Source: Deltaproteobacteria bacterium HGW-Deltaproteobacteria-14 (GTDB lineage Bacteria; Myxococcota_A; UBA9042; PHBI01). From it: DNA of 64,000 bases. This document shows, piece after piece, positions 29,032-39,074 of this stretch. The notes under the pieces were generated by a model. It saw only the letters and a list, made by a program, of their open reading frames with translations, made no database searches and was not told where the DNA came from. The stretch is taken from contig PHBI01000037.1 of NCBI GenBank assembly GCA_002841945.1, forward strand, positions 31,513 to 95,512, in the 5' to 3' direction. Both the position numbers and the translations under genes were made by a program. Position 1 is the stretch's first letter. Every line of letters starts with the position of its first letter.

Positions 29032-30501
29032 TCACTTCATCTTGGCGAGGGTCTCGCGGATCTTCTTCTCGACGGCGCCGAACTCGCTCGCCGTCGGGTA
29101 GTCGTCGAGCACCTTCTGCCAGCGCGCCACCGCCTCGATGGGGCGGCCGAGCGCGAGCAGGCAGTCGCCGTAGAGATCGAGGGTCCGGATGGTCTCCCGG
29201 GCGCGGAGGCCCTTCTCGTTCGCCGCGATGTCGGCGAGGGCCTCGTCGAGGACGGCGAGCCCCTTGTCGACGTAGCTCGGATCCATCGCGGCCAGGCTCG
29301 GGCGCACCGCCGGGTGGACGCTCGCGAAGAGGTCGGGCTTGCCGGTCAGCGCGAAGCTCGCGAGCCCCCGATCGACCGTCTGCGGCGACATGAAGGGGAG
29401 CCGCGCCGGGTTGGGCCCGAGCCCGAGCTCCTGGGCCGCCTGGACGTCCTCGTCGTCCGCCGTCGGGAACGACGGGATGTGGCTCCGAATGGCCGCCAGC
29501 TCCCTGGCGAGGGCCCGCTGGTTGTCCCAGAAGGCGACCATCCAACCCTTGACGCGGTCGCGCTCGACCTCGGGGATGGGCGCCGGGTTGAACGGGTTCT
29601 TGCTCTTGGTGACGCGCTGGATCAGCGCCAGGTAGAGGTGCCCGCGCATGATCCGGTAGCCGAAGTAGCGCCGCTGGGCGTTGCCCCGGAGCTTCTGCGG
29701 GTCCTTCTTGGTGAGCTCGGCGTCGATCTTCGCCAGCAGCCGCTCCTCGGCCTCCGCGAGCCCCGTCGCGCGCTTGTCCTTCGCGGCGTACAAGCGCTGG
29801 AGGAGCTCCGTGTAGCGCGTCTTGGCGAGGGTGAAGTCCGGCGCCTCCGCGACGATCTCACCGAGCTGCTTCGCCGCCGCCTTGTCGTCTCCCTGGTCGG
29901 CCAGCTCGAGGGCCTTGCCGAAGTCGAGCACCGTCCCGAGCCGCTTCGCCGGGGACCTCGACGGCGGGCCGACCGTCCTGCCGAGCCCGACCACGAAGAC
30001 GGCCGACAGGCGCTCCTGAAGGGCGAAGAAGTCGTCGGCCACCCCGACGACCTTGTCCGCGACCACCACCTCGCCGGTCGCGACCTCGATGAGGCGCACG
30101 TCGAGCCGGATCTTCGGCGCCACCGCGGCGATCGCCCCGGTCACCGCGTAGCGCGCCCCGACGAGCTTGCCGATCTTCTGCGCCGTCGCCGTGTCGAACA
30201 GGCTCGACTGCTGCAGCTCGAGCTCGCCCACCACGTCCTGCAGGCGCGACCGCTCGACCACCGTCAGCCCGTCCACGGCCGCCAGATCGGTGACCATCAT
30301 ATCCGCGAGCCCCTTCTTGAGCGGCTCGTAGCTGGGGTCGCCGGTGTTGTTGTCGAAGTACAGCACACACACCGACCGCGCCTCGACGACCGCGGGCGCC
30401 CGCCGAAACGCCGCCGGCGGAAAGGCCGCACCGGCAGCGGGCGCGGCCATTGCGACCGACAGCGCGAGTCCTATCAACGCGACCTGGTGGCGCGCTCTCA
30501 C
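29032..30501 (-). CDS. CsgG/FlgO-like periplasmic protein
   Basis: The 489-residue product begins at a GTG whose last bases overlap the stop codon of the upstream hisN-like gene (GTGA). Residues 1-26 are a signal peptide. A CsgG-type domain follows (about 40-185) with VCVLYFDNNTGDPSYEPLKKGLADMMVTDL, VVERSRLQDVVGEL, VGARYAVTGAI and VRLIEVATGEV. The remainder is helical with TPR-like features near the end (DLYGDCLLALGRPIEAVARWQKVLDDYP). There is no lipobox, so it is not a classical CsgG channel; a periplasmic adaptor role is inferred. Confidence 0.8.
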   Translation of the reverse strand: MRARHQVALIGLALSVAMAAPAAGAAFPPAAFRRAPAVVEARSVCVLYFDNNTGDPSYEPLKKGLADMMVTDLAAVDGLTVVERSRLQDVVGELELQQSSLFDTATAQKIGKLVGARYAVTGAIAAVAPKIRLDVRLIEVATGEVVVADKVVGVADDFFALQERLSAVFVVGLGRTVGPPSRSPAKRLGTVLDFGKALELADQGDDKAAAKQLGEIVAEAPDFTLAKTRYTELLQRLYAAKDKRATGLAEAEERLLAKIDAELTKKDPQKLRGNAQRRYFGYRIMRGHLYLALIQRVTKSKNPFNPAPIPEVERDRVKGWMVAFWDNQRALARELAAIRSHIPSFPTADDEDVQAAQELGLGPNPARLPFMSPQTVDRGLASFALTGKPDLFASVHPAVRPSLAAMDPSYVDKGLAVLDEALADIAANEKGLRARETIRTLDLYGDCLLALGRPIEAVARWQKVLDDYPTASEFGAVEKKIRETLAKMK

Positions 30502-31274
30502 CGGACACCCAGGAGATCGAGCACCTCATCGTGCAGGCGCCCGTTGGTGGCGACGGCGTCCCCCCCGTCGATGCTCCGGGCGCCCGTCCAGGCGGTGAAG
30601 CGCCCGCCCGCCTCCTCGATGATCGGCATCAGGGCGGCGCAGTCCCAGATCGCCATCTCCGCGTCCATCGCCACGTCGGCGCGCCCGGTGGCGACCAGCA
30701 GGTAGCCGTAGCAGTCGGCCCAGGTGCGCTGCATGTCGACGCGGTCGACGAGCGCGTCGGCGCGCGCGTTACCGACGCGGCGCCGGACGGCGTCGAGATC
30801 CGTCGCGACGAGCAAGGCGCCGCCTGCGTCCGCGCGGTCCGAGACGTGGCACGGCCGCCCGTTCCAGCGGCAGCCGAGCCCGCGCGCGGCCGCGACCATC
30901 TCGTCGAGCGCCGGCATGTAGATGACCCCGACCGACGGCTCGCCCTCGACCTCCACGCCGACCAGGGTCCCGTAGAGCGGCACCCCACGGACGAACGTCC
31001 GGGTGCCGTCGATCGGGTCCAGGATCCACCGCACCGGCGCCGTGCCGCCGCCCGTGCCGTGCTCCTCACCGACGATCTGGTGATCGGGGAAGCGCGCGAG
31101 GATGAGGTCGCGCATGACCTGCTCGGCTTCGCGGTCGGCGACGGTGACCGGGGAGCCGTCGGCTTTGGTGTCGGCGCGCAGGCCGCTCTGGAACCACGCC
31201 AGGGTGCGACGCCCCCCGGCCCACGCGACCTCGGTGGCCACCTCGAGCAGCGTGGCAAGGCTTGGGATACTCAC
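30498..31274 (-). CDS. hisN: HisN-type histidinol-phosphatase / inositol monophosphatase family
   Basis: The 258-residue product starts at a GTG with GAGAGG 6 nt upstream. The metal-binding motifs of the family are all present: VGEEHG, WILDPIDGTRTFVRGVPLYGTL and WDCAAL near the C-terminus. The extended 'DPIDGT-RTF-RGVPLYGT' form is the one found in HisN-type histidinol-phosphate phosphatases rather than inositol monophosphatases, so the assigned substrate is histidinol phosphate with moderate certainty. No other his gene is nearby. It is coupled to the CsgG-like gene by a GTGA overlap. Confidence 0.85.
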   Translation of the reverse strand: MSIPSLATLLEVATEVAWAGGRRTLAWFQSGLRADTKADGSPVTVADREAEQVMRDLILARFPDHQIVGEEHGTGGGTAPVRWILDPIDGTRTFVRGVPLYGTLVGVEVEGEPSVGVIYMPALDEMVAAARGLGCRWNGRPCHVSDRADAGGALLVATDLDAVRRRVGNARADALVDRVDMQRTWADCYGYLLVATGRADVAMDAEMAIWDCAALMPIIEEAGGRFTAWTGARSIDGGDAVATNGRLHDEVLDLLGVR

Positions 31275-31439
31275 GGTCGACCTCTCGGGGATGGGGTGGG
31301 GCGCCATCATAGCGAGCGCAGGGCGGGCTGACGATTGCCCCTTTACTCGACCGGTGCAACGCGTTCTCCTGTCCGTCGGGCCACTGCGCGTACCACACGC
31401 AACCGCGGGCAGCGGCCTATACAAATCGGGGGAAAAGAC

Positions 31440-34400
31440 ATGAGGACCAGCCTGCGCTCCGCGTTCGGAGCCACGTTGACGTTCGGGCTTGCGCTCGCTC
31501 TGGCCGCTTGCCCTAGCGACGGTAAGCTGCCGATCGGATCCGCCTGCAACAGCGGGGATCAGTGCCTCTCGGGCCTCTGCGCCGGAGATGTGTGCCTCGA
31601 TCCCGAGGGCGACGAGGACGGCGACAGGCTGACGAACAGCCTCGAGCACACCCTCGGCTCCGATCCGTTCAACGCCGACACCGACGGCGACGGGATCCCC
31701 GACGGCGACGAGCTCGACGGGATCAGCAACGTCGACACCGACGGCGACGGCCTGCCCGACGTCATCGAGAGCGCCACCGCCGACCTCGACGGCGACTGCA
31801 TCACCGACCAGTACGACGCCCAGAACGAGGTCCAGAACGCGGACCTGTCGCCGATGCGCGACGTCGTGTGCAGCGCCCTCGGCATCTGCGAGGGCCAGGA
31901 CCGCGCCCTCTTCGGCGTGCTGTGCCCCGAGGGGCTGGCGGTCTGCGACTACACCAACGTCGTCGGCTACGAGGCGCCCGAGGCAACCTGCGACGGCCTC
32001 GACCAGGACTGCGACGGCGCGGCCGACGAGGGCTTCCCCGACCAGGACGACGACGGCGTCGCCGACTGCGTCGACACCGACTTCGACAACGACGGCGTGG
32101 ACGACGACAGCGACAACTGCCCGCGCGTCGCCAACGGCGAGCAGCTCGACGCCCAGGGCGACGGGATCGGCGACGCCTGCGCCACCGACTTCGACCTCGG
32201 CTTCACCCTCGCCCCGGTCCTGAACGTCACCGCCGGCGCCCCGTTCAGCGTCACCGTCGCGCTCCAGGACGCTGACGGCGCGGTCGCGACGCGCTTTCAC
32301 GGCGCGGTCACCCTGACCCTCCAGACCAGCGACAACGGCGCGGCCGCCCTCACCGGCACGGCGACTGTCAACGCGGTTGACGGCGTCGCCACCTTCACCG
32401 GCCTCGTCATCAGCCCCGCCGGGCTCGGGCTCGCGCTGGTCGCGTCGAGCGGCGATCTGGCCTCCGGCACCAGCGCCACCTTCGACGCCATCGGCGGGGA
32501 CCTCGCCGAGCTGCGCGCCACCGGCGCCCCGACCGCGCGCGTCGCCGGCGACCCGCTCAGCGTCACGCTCACCGCCTGGGACGCCTTCGACAACGTCCTG
32601 ACGGGCTTCGCCGGCACCGTCGCCTTCAGCGCCACCGACCCCCTCGCGACGCTCCCCCCCGACTACACCTACACGGCGAGCGACGCGGGCGCGCACGCCT
32701 TCGACGACCTCGTCCTGTTCACCAGCGGCGCGCAGACCGTCACCGTCAGCGACGCCTCCAACGACGCCGCCCTCGCGACCTTCGAGGTCACCGTCGTCCA
32801 CGCCGCCGCCGCGGGGCTCGTGGTCACCGCCGCGCCGGCGCCGTTCACCGCCGGGACGCCATTCAGCGTGACCGTCACCGTCGTCGACGCCTTCGGCAAC
32901 GTCGTGACCGACTTCACCGGGGCCGTGGCGCTGACCAGCACCGACCCGCTCGCCTTTTTGCCCGCGGCCTACACCTTCACCGCCGCCGATCAGGGAGTCC
33001 ACGTGTTCACCGAGGTCACCCTCGTCTCGAGCGGCGACCACACCGTCACGGCCGGCTCCTCCGGCGGGGCCACCGTCACCGGGGGGGTCGCCGTCACCGT
33101 CGCGTCCGGCTCCGACGTCGCGCTCGAGCTGACCGGGATCCCGAGCCCCGCCACCGCGGGGGCGCCCTTCGACGTCACGCTGACGGTCAAGGACAGCTTC
33201 GGCAACGTGCGGACCGACTACGCCGGGACCGTCGCGCTGCTGTCGAGCGACGGGGCCGCCGTCTTGCCCGCCGCGGTCGTGATGACCGCCGCGAACGCCG
33301 GCGTGGCGAGCTTCCCGGGCGTCGTGCTGAGGACCACCGGCGTGCAGAGCCTCACCGCCGCCGACGCAGAGCACGGCGTCTCCCAGAGCACCAGCGTGAC
33401 CGTCACCGCCGGCGCCCCGGCGTCCCTCACCCTGACGGCGCTGCCGGCGTCGGTCGCGGCCGGCGCCGCCCAGGCGCTCACCGCGACCGTCAGAGACGCC
33501 TGGGGCAACGTCGCCACCGGCTTCACCGGCACCGCGGCGGTCGTGACCAGCGACCCCAAGATCAGCGCGACGTCGCTGGACTTCCTGGCCAACCACCAGG
33601 GCCAGCGCACGCTGTCGGTCACCTTCCAGACCGCCGGCGGCCGCTCGGTCACCGTCGACGCCGGGGGCGCGCTGAGCGCGACCCGCTCGACCACGGTCAC
33701 CCCCGCCCCGGCCTCCACCTTCCAGTTGAGCAGCCTACCGAGCCAGCTCACCGCAGGGTCGCCGCAGTCGCTGACCGTCACCCTCTACGACGCGTACGGC
33801 AACGTTGCCACCGCGGGCGCGAGCGGCGCATTCACCATCACCTCGACCGACAGCGCGGCGATCCTGGTCCCGAGCTCGCTGACGATCGGCGCCGCGGACG
33901 GCGGCACCAAGTCTTTCACGGCCACCCTGGTCACCGCCGGCGCCCAGACGGTCACCGCGGCCCACGCCCAGCTCGGCTCGGTCGACCGCCCGACCACGGT
34001 GCGCGCCGCGGCGGCCAACCGCGTCATCGCGACGGACCTGCCGCCGACGGTGACCGCCGGCGTCGCCACCTCGATCGTGGTCCGGGTCGCCGACGCCTAT
34101 GGCAACACGGTGACGGGCTACGGCGGGATCGTGAACGTCAGCTCCAGCGACCCGGTCGTCACGCTGTCTCCGGGGGCCAGCCTGACCTTCCCGGCGGGGC
34201 AGCCGGCGTCGCTCACCCTCACCGCGACCTTCGAGACCGCGGGCTCACAGCACCTCGACTTCCTCGACACCGGGCTCGGCGCCGGGGGCGTCGACGCCAC
34301 CTCGACGACCGTCAGCCCCGCGGCCGCGCGCGACCTCGTCGCCACCCCCGCGACCGGCGGCGCCGTCGCCGGGACACCGTTCACCTTCACCGTCGCCATC

Positions 34401-37400
34401 CGCGACGCCTTCGGGAACCTCGCGACCGGCTACACCGGGACCGTGTCCTTCACCTCGACCGACCCGATCGCGACCCTCCCTGCTGCGACGCAATATACGG
34501 CCGCCTTCGCCGGGACACACGACTTCAGCGCGACCCTCTTCACCGCTGGTGCGCGGCGCATCACGGCCACCGGGAGCGGGCTGTCCGGGGCCACCAGCGA
34601 CGACGTCGACCGCACGGTGTCCCCGCGGCCGACCCTCCACCACATGGGCCTCGCGCCCTCGGCCAGCACGGTCACGGCCGGGGCGCCCTTCAGCGCGACG
34701 ATCACCCCGTACGACGCTTGGAACAACGTCATCACCGGCTTCTCGGGCACGGTGACGATGACGCTGGGCGACCCGGCGGGCACCGTCCCCTCCCCGGTCA
34801 CCCTGACCGGCGTGACCACCGTGACGCCCATCGTGATGTACACGGCGGGCGCCACGCCCCGCCTCGTCACAGCGACCTACAACGCCATCTCGAACAGCGG
34901 CTCGGTGACCGTCTCGCCGGGCGCCGCCGACCACCTGGGCTTCTCGACCCAACCGAGCGCCGGCTTCGTGGCGTCGTCGCTGCCGACCTTCCGCGTCGCC
35001 GTCTACGACGCCTGGGACAACGTGAAGACCGACCTCGCCGCGACGCCGATCACGGTGTCGCTCGGGCGCAACGCCGGTCCCGGCCACCTCGGCGGGACCG
35101 CCGTCGTCAACACCGCGAGCGGCGTCGCGACCTTCTCGGCCGCGCAGCTCGACCGCCCGGGGCGGGGCTACGATCTGCGGGCCTCGGGCGCCGGCGGCGG
35201 CGCCGTCCGCAGCGACCGCTTCGACGTCAGCTGGCGGCCGGCGACCCTGGTGGGGACCCCGTCTGTGACGGGCAGCGGCGGTTGCCGCGACGTCTCCTAC
35301 ACCCTCGCGCAGACCGACGCGCACCGCAGCGACGTGCTGGTCGAGTATCGGATCGGCGCCGGCGCTTGGCGCCGCGCCACCCAGGCCCCGGGGACGTCGC
35401 CCGGGGCGGACGGGACGCGCGGGGTCACCACCAGCGCGGCGGGCGTGGCGCACACCTTCCGCTGGGATGTGTTCGGCGACCTCGGGCCGACCAACAGCGG
35501 CGCCGTCACCGTCCGCCTCACCCCGGTCATCGACGGCGTCGCCGGCACCGCGAAGACGACCTCCCCCTTCAGCGCCAGCCTCGGCTGGAGCGTCGGCCTC
35601 GACGAGCACCCGATCACCGCAGGCATCAAGCCCGGCCCGGTCGCGGTCGGCGACTTCGACCGCAACGGGCTCGACGACCTGCTCACGATGGCCCGCGACA
35701 GCGGCGTCGTCGACGTGTTCTTCCAGGTGAGCCCGGGGACGTTCAGCGAGCACTCCCAGCAGCTCGATCTGTCGGCGCTCGACCTCGTCGCGCTGCGCCC
35801 GTGGCAGGCCTCGCCGCACCACACCCTCGGCTTCTTCGCCCTCGACCGCCTCGGCGACCAGCTCGTCGTCTTCACCCGCACGGTCCAAGGGGTCGGCGCG
35901 GTCGGCTGGTCCTTCAGCCAGGTGAGCGCCTGTCCCACCCCCGCCACGAACAGCCCGGTCGCGATGGCGGTCGCCGACGTCGTCGGCGACGCCACCCGGG
36001 ACGTCGCCGTGGCCTGCAGCGGCAACGGCGGCAGCCAGAAGCCGACGATCAGCATCATCAGCAGCGGCGGCCAGGGCTGGACCCGGGGGCTCGACGTGGC
36101 GCTCCTCGAGCGCCCGACCGCGGTGGAGATCGCCGACCTCGGTCACGACGGCCGCCGCGACCTCCTGGTCGGGACCGCGAGCGGGCTCGTCACCCTGATC
36201 TACACCGGCGAGGGCTTCTGCTCGTCCGCGGCCTGCGGCGCCCAGACCATCGCGATGCCGACGCCCAGCGCCATGGCGGTCGCCGACTTCGACAACGACG
36301 GGATGCTCGACGTGTTCGTCGTGCACGGCGACAACACCGCCAGCGTGGTTCACGGCGCCGTCGTCTACGGGCCCCAGGGCAACGCCATCCAGTACCTCGC
36401 CCCCGAGGTGAGCCAGCTGGCGCTCGACGTCGCCGCGACCTCGGTCGTCGCCGGCGACGTCGACGAGGACGGCCGGCTGGACCTCGTGGTGGGCTCGGTC
36501 GGCGGTGACAGCGTCGAGATCCTCCTCGGCAAGGAGCTCGCCCCGTGGGGCGTGATCGCGACCGGCCACGCCCCCGGCTCCGGCGTGAACTCGCTGTGGG
36601 TGGGCGACCTCAACGCAGACGGCATGACCGACATCGTCGCCGGCCGCGATGACGCCGAGGCCGCCTCGGTCGTGGTGCTCGGCGGCAAGGCCTTCCAGCA
36701 GTGCCGCCCGTCCTTCCGGACCTCGGGCGTGACGCGCTACGGCGTCGACAGCGAGCAGCAGGCGACCCGGGACGTCGACGGCGACGGTCGCCCGGACGCG
36801 GTGTGGCGGACCTCCTACGACTCCGTCGTGACGGGCCTCGTCATCGGCTACGGCGACGGCGCGGGGGGCTACCGCGCCGGCTACGCGAGCTATGGCACCG
36901 GCCAGCCGCCGACCGACATGGCGCTGGGCGACCTGAACGGCGACGGGCTGATGGACGCCGTGCTGAACGACGGCTACACCGACAACGTCGACGTGGCGCT
37001 CCAGGTCGCGGGCCAGCCCGGCGCCTTCGCCTCCGGGTACACCTCGGTGCCCTTCGCGGACGCGCTCGCGAGCAGCCTCGTCATCGCCGACCTCGACAAT
37101 GACGGGCGCGAAGACCTCGCCTACCTCAGCTCCGGCGGGGTTCGCCAGTACTACGGCGCGGCGGGCGGCGGGCTCGTCACCGGGACCGCGGTGCCGATCA
37201 GCGGCGGCTCGCCGCGCGGCCTCGGGGTCGCGGACGTCAACAAGGACGGCTACCAGGACCTGGCCTTCTACCAGTACGTCGACGACCTCGACAGCGTCTG
37301 CGTCCAGCTGTCGACCGGCGCGCGCACCTGGCAGCCGGCGGCGGCGGTGAAGTGCGTCGACGTCGACGCAGGCGCGGGCCGCGTGCAGCTCGTCGACCTC

Positions 37401-38960
37401 GACGGCGACGGGGTCGAGGAGATGGTCTACGCCAACGCCTACGACTACTACGAGCCGACCCTCATCGAGGTGCGCCGCCAGCTCACGCCGGACTCCGGCG
37501 ACTTCGGCCCGCCCGAGGAGTTCCCGAGCTGCTACGGCGGCGCCGACCTCCACTTCTCCGACGTCGACGGCGACGGCCGCCAGGACATCCTGATCTCCTG
37601 TGGCGCGGACGTCGGCGAGGCCCCGTACGGCGTGATGACCGCGCTCCAGGCCGCCGACGGCAGCTTCGGCGCGCTCTCGGGCGGCTTCGGGACCTACACC
37701 TACACGGCGTGGGGCCACGGCGTCGGCGACCTCGACGGCGACCTCCTCGACGACCTGACGCGGGCCGGCAGCGCCACCCGCCACGCGCGCAGCGGGAGCG
37801 GCTTCGTGACCCCCGCCGCGTTCACCGCCGCGGTGGGCGGCTACGCCAACGCCATGGCCACCGCGGACCTCGACGGCGACGGCCTCGTCGACGTCGTGAC
37901 CGCAGGATCGTCGCGCTTTCACGTGATCCTCCAGGGAGAGCCCGGCAAGCTCCTCGCCCCCGTCTCCTACACCCTCGCCGGGGTCTCCTCGGTCTACGGC
38001 CTGGCGCTGGGCGACGTGGACGGTGACGGCCGCCCCGACGTGGTCGTCGGGGTCTACACGACCACCGGCGCGCGCCAGCTGCGGATCTACCGGCAGACCC
38101 TCACGGCGCCGGCGACCTTCGACGTCGTCAGCGGCTTCACGACGCTGTCGCCGACGGGCAACGGCTACCCCTACGTGATCGCGATCGACGACTTCACCGG
38201 CGCCAGCGCCGCCTCGGTCCTCGTGTCCCAGGCGACCTTCTCGGGCCAGGACGAGTTCGACGTGTTCTTTCAGGGCGCCGCCGGCACCTTCACCAAGGTG
38301 CCCTCCGATCCCTACACCAGCGCCTTCCCGTCCCCGGTCGTGGTGGCCGGCTTCGGCTGGTTCGGCGACCCCGTCGACCGCGAGCCGTGGGTCGCCGGCC
38401 GCTGTGGCTCTATCCCCTGCGTCACCCTCGCGACCCTGGGCGGGTGCGATATCCCGGGGACCTTCTGCTACAAGGCGAGGACGACGATCGACCTCGCCGG
38501 CGGCGCCGCGGCCCCGCTCTACACCAACCTCACCGGCGCCGCCGTCGCCGATCTGGACCGCGACGGCTACGACGACGTCGTTGCGAACCTCACCGGCGCG
38601 AACGGCGGCCACGTCTACGCCGTGATCCGTCAGGACCCGAACAAGCCGGGCGAGTTCTTGGCGATGCAGACATTCTCGGGCGCCTCCACCAGCTCCCCCG
38701 GGGAGCTCCGGCTCGCCGACATCGACCACGACGGGCGCCTCGACATCGTCGCGCAGTACGACGGCGGGGCCATGGCCGGCTACGAGGTCCTGCGCGGCCT
38801 CGGGACCGGCACGACCTTCGGCGAGGCGTTCGCGGTGGCGACGGCGCTGTCCAACGAGCAGGGACCGTTCACCCTCGACGACCTCGACCTCGACGGCTGG
38901 CTCGATCTTCTGACCCTCACGCCGAGCACCTCGGAGCTGCTCCTGGCCCCCCACCGTTGA
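31440..38960 (+). CDS. Giant lipoprotein with Ig-like and FG-GAP repeats
   Basis: The 2,506-residue product begins MRTSLRSAFGATLTFGLALALAAC (lipoprotein signal); GGGGG precedes the ATG. A thrombospondin type 3 module (about 40-130 and 195-240) is followed by about ten filamin/invasin-like Ig repeats of roughly 90-100 residues (about 260-1255). Their recurring core is A-G-x-P-F-x-V-T-V-T-V-x-D-A-F-G-N-V-x-T-x-F-T-G. A transition domain leads to many FG-GAP/VCBS repeats (about 1395-2500), recognisable by ADLDGDGLVDVV and GDVDGDGRPDVV, which bind calcium in integrin-like beta propellers. It is probably a long surface stalk or adhesin. The first 120 residues match the lipoprotein at 16903. Confidence 0.9.
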   Translation: MRTSLRSAFGATLTFGLALALAACPSDGKLPIGSACNSGDQCLSGLCAGDVCLDPEGDEDGDRLTNSLEHTLGSDPFNADTDGDGIPDGDELDGISNVDTDGDGLPDVIESATADLDGDCITDQYDAQNEVQNADLSPMRDVVCSALGICEGQDRALFGVLCPEGLAVCDYTNVVGYEAPEATCDGLDQDCDGAADEGFPDQDDDGVADCVDTDFDNDGVDDDSDNCPRVANGEQLDAQGDGIGDACATDFDLGFTLAPVLNVTAGAPFSVTVALQDADGAVATRFHGAVTLTLQTSDNGAAALTGTATVNAVDGVATFTGLVISPAGLGLALVASSGDLASGTSATFDAIGGDLAELRATGAPTARVAGDPLSVTLTAWDAFDNVLTGFAGTVAFSATDPLATLPPDYTYTASDAGAHAFDDLVLFTSGAQTVTVSDASNDAALATFEVTVVHAAAAGLVVTAAPAPFTAGTPFSVTVTVVDAFGNVVTDFTGAVALTSTDPLAFLPAAYTFTAADQGVHVFTEVTLVSSGDHTVTAGSSGGATVTGGVAVTVASGSDVALELTGIPSPATAGAPFDVTLTVKDSFGNVRTDYAGTVALLSSDGAAVLPAAVVMTAANAGVASFPGVVLRTTGVQSLTAADAEHGVSQSTSVTVTAGAPASLTLTALPASVAAGAAQALTATVRDAWGNVATGFTGTAAVVTSDPKISATSLDFLANHQGQRTLSVTFQTAGGRSVTVDAGGALSATRSTTVTPAPASTFQLSSLPSQLTAGSPQSLTVTLYDAYGNVATAGASGAFTITSTDSAAILVPSSLTIGAADGGTKSFTATLVTAGAQTVTAAHAQLGSVDRPTTVRAAAANRVIATDLPPTVTAGVATSIVVRVADAYGNTVTGYGGIVNVSSSDPVVTLSPGASLTFPAGQPASLTLTATFETAGSQHLDFLDTGLGAGGVDATSTTVSPAAARDLVATPATGGAVAGTPFTFTVAIRDAFGNLATGYTGTVSFTSTDPIATLPAATQYTAAFAGTHDFSATLFTAGARRITATGSGLSGATSDDVDRTVSPRPTLHHMGLAPSASTVTAGAPFSATITPYDAWNNVITGFSGTVTMTLGDPAGTVPSPVTLTGVTTVTPIVMYTAGATPRLVTATYNAISNSGSVTVSPGAADHLGFSTQPSAGFVASSLPTFRVAVYDAWDNVKTDLAATPITVSLGRNAGPGHLGGTAVVNTASGVATFSAAQLDRPGRGYDLRASGAGGGAVRSDRFDVSWRPATLVGTPSVTGSGGCRDVSYTLAQTDAHRSDVLVEYRIGAGAWRRATQAPGTSPGADGTRGVTTSAAGVAHTFRWDVFGDLGPTNSGAVTVRLTPVIDGVAGTAKTTSPFSASLGWSVGLDEHPITAGIKPGPVAVGDFDRNGLDDLLTMARDSGVVDVFFQVSPGTFSEHSQQLDLSALDLVALRPWQASPHHTLGFFALDRLGDQLVVFTRTVQGVGAVGWSFSQVSACPTPATNSPVAMAVADVVGDATRDVAVACSGNGGSQKPTISIISSGGQGWTRGLDVALLERPTAVEIADLGHDGRRDLLVGTASGLVTLIYTGEGFCSSAACGAQTIAMPTPSAMAVADFDNDGMLDVFVVHGDNTASVVHGAVVYGPQGNAIQYLAPEVSQLALDVAATSVVAGDVDEDGRLDLVVGSVGGDSVEILLGKELAPWGVIATGHAPGSGVNSLWVGDLNADGMTDIVAGRDDAEAASVVVLGGKAFQQCRPSFRTSGVTRYGVDSEQQATRDVDGDGRPDAVWRTSYDSVVTGLVIGYGDGAGGYRAGYASYGTGQPPTDMALGDLNGDGLMDAVLNDGYTDNVDVALQVAGQPGAFASGYTSVPFADALASSLVIADLDNDGREDLAYLSSGGVRQYYGAAGGGLVTGTAVPISGGSPRGLGVADVNKDGYQDLAFYQYVDDLDSVCVQLSTGARTWQPAAAVKCVDVDAGAGRVQLVDLDGDGVEEMVYANAYDYYEPTLIEVRRQLTPDSGDFGPPEEFPSCYGGADLHFSDVDGDGRQDILISCGADVGEAPYGVMTALQAADGSFGALSGGFGTYTYTAWGHGVGDLDGDLLDDLTRAGSATRHARSGSGFVTPAAFTAAVGGYANAMATADLDGDGLVDVVTAGSSRFHVILQGEPGKLLAPVSYTLAGVSSVYGLALGDVDGDGRPDVVVGVYTTTGARQLRIYRQTLTAPATFDVVSGFTTLSPTGNGYPYVIAIDDFTGASAASVLVSQATFSGQDEFDVFFQGAAGTFTKVPSDPYTSAFPSPVVVAGFGWFGDPVDREPWVAGRCGSIPCVTLATLGGCDIPGTFCYKARTTIDLAGGAAAPLYTNLTGAAVADLDRDGYDDVVANLTGANGGHVYAVIRQDPNKPGEFLAMQTFSGASTSSPGELRLADIDHDGRLDIVAQYDGGAMAGYEVLRGLGTGTTFGEAFAVATALSNEQGPFTLDDLDLDGWLDLLTLTPSTSELLLAPHR

Positions 38961-39074
38961 TGGCTCGGGGGGGCGTCGGCGAGCCCGTCGGAGGACGCCG
39001 GTGACGGCAGGCGTTGACGGCGAGCGGTTTGGAAACCAGAATCCAGGTCGACGGACAGGCAACTCCGAGGGTCG

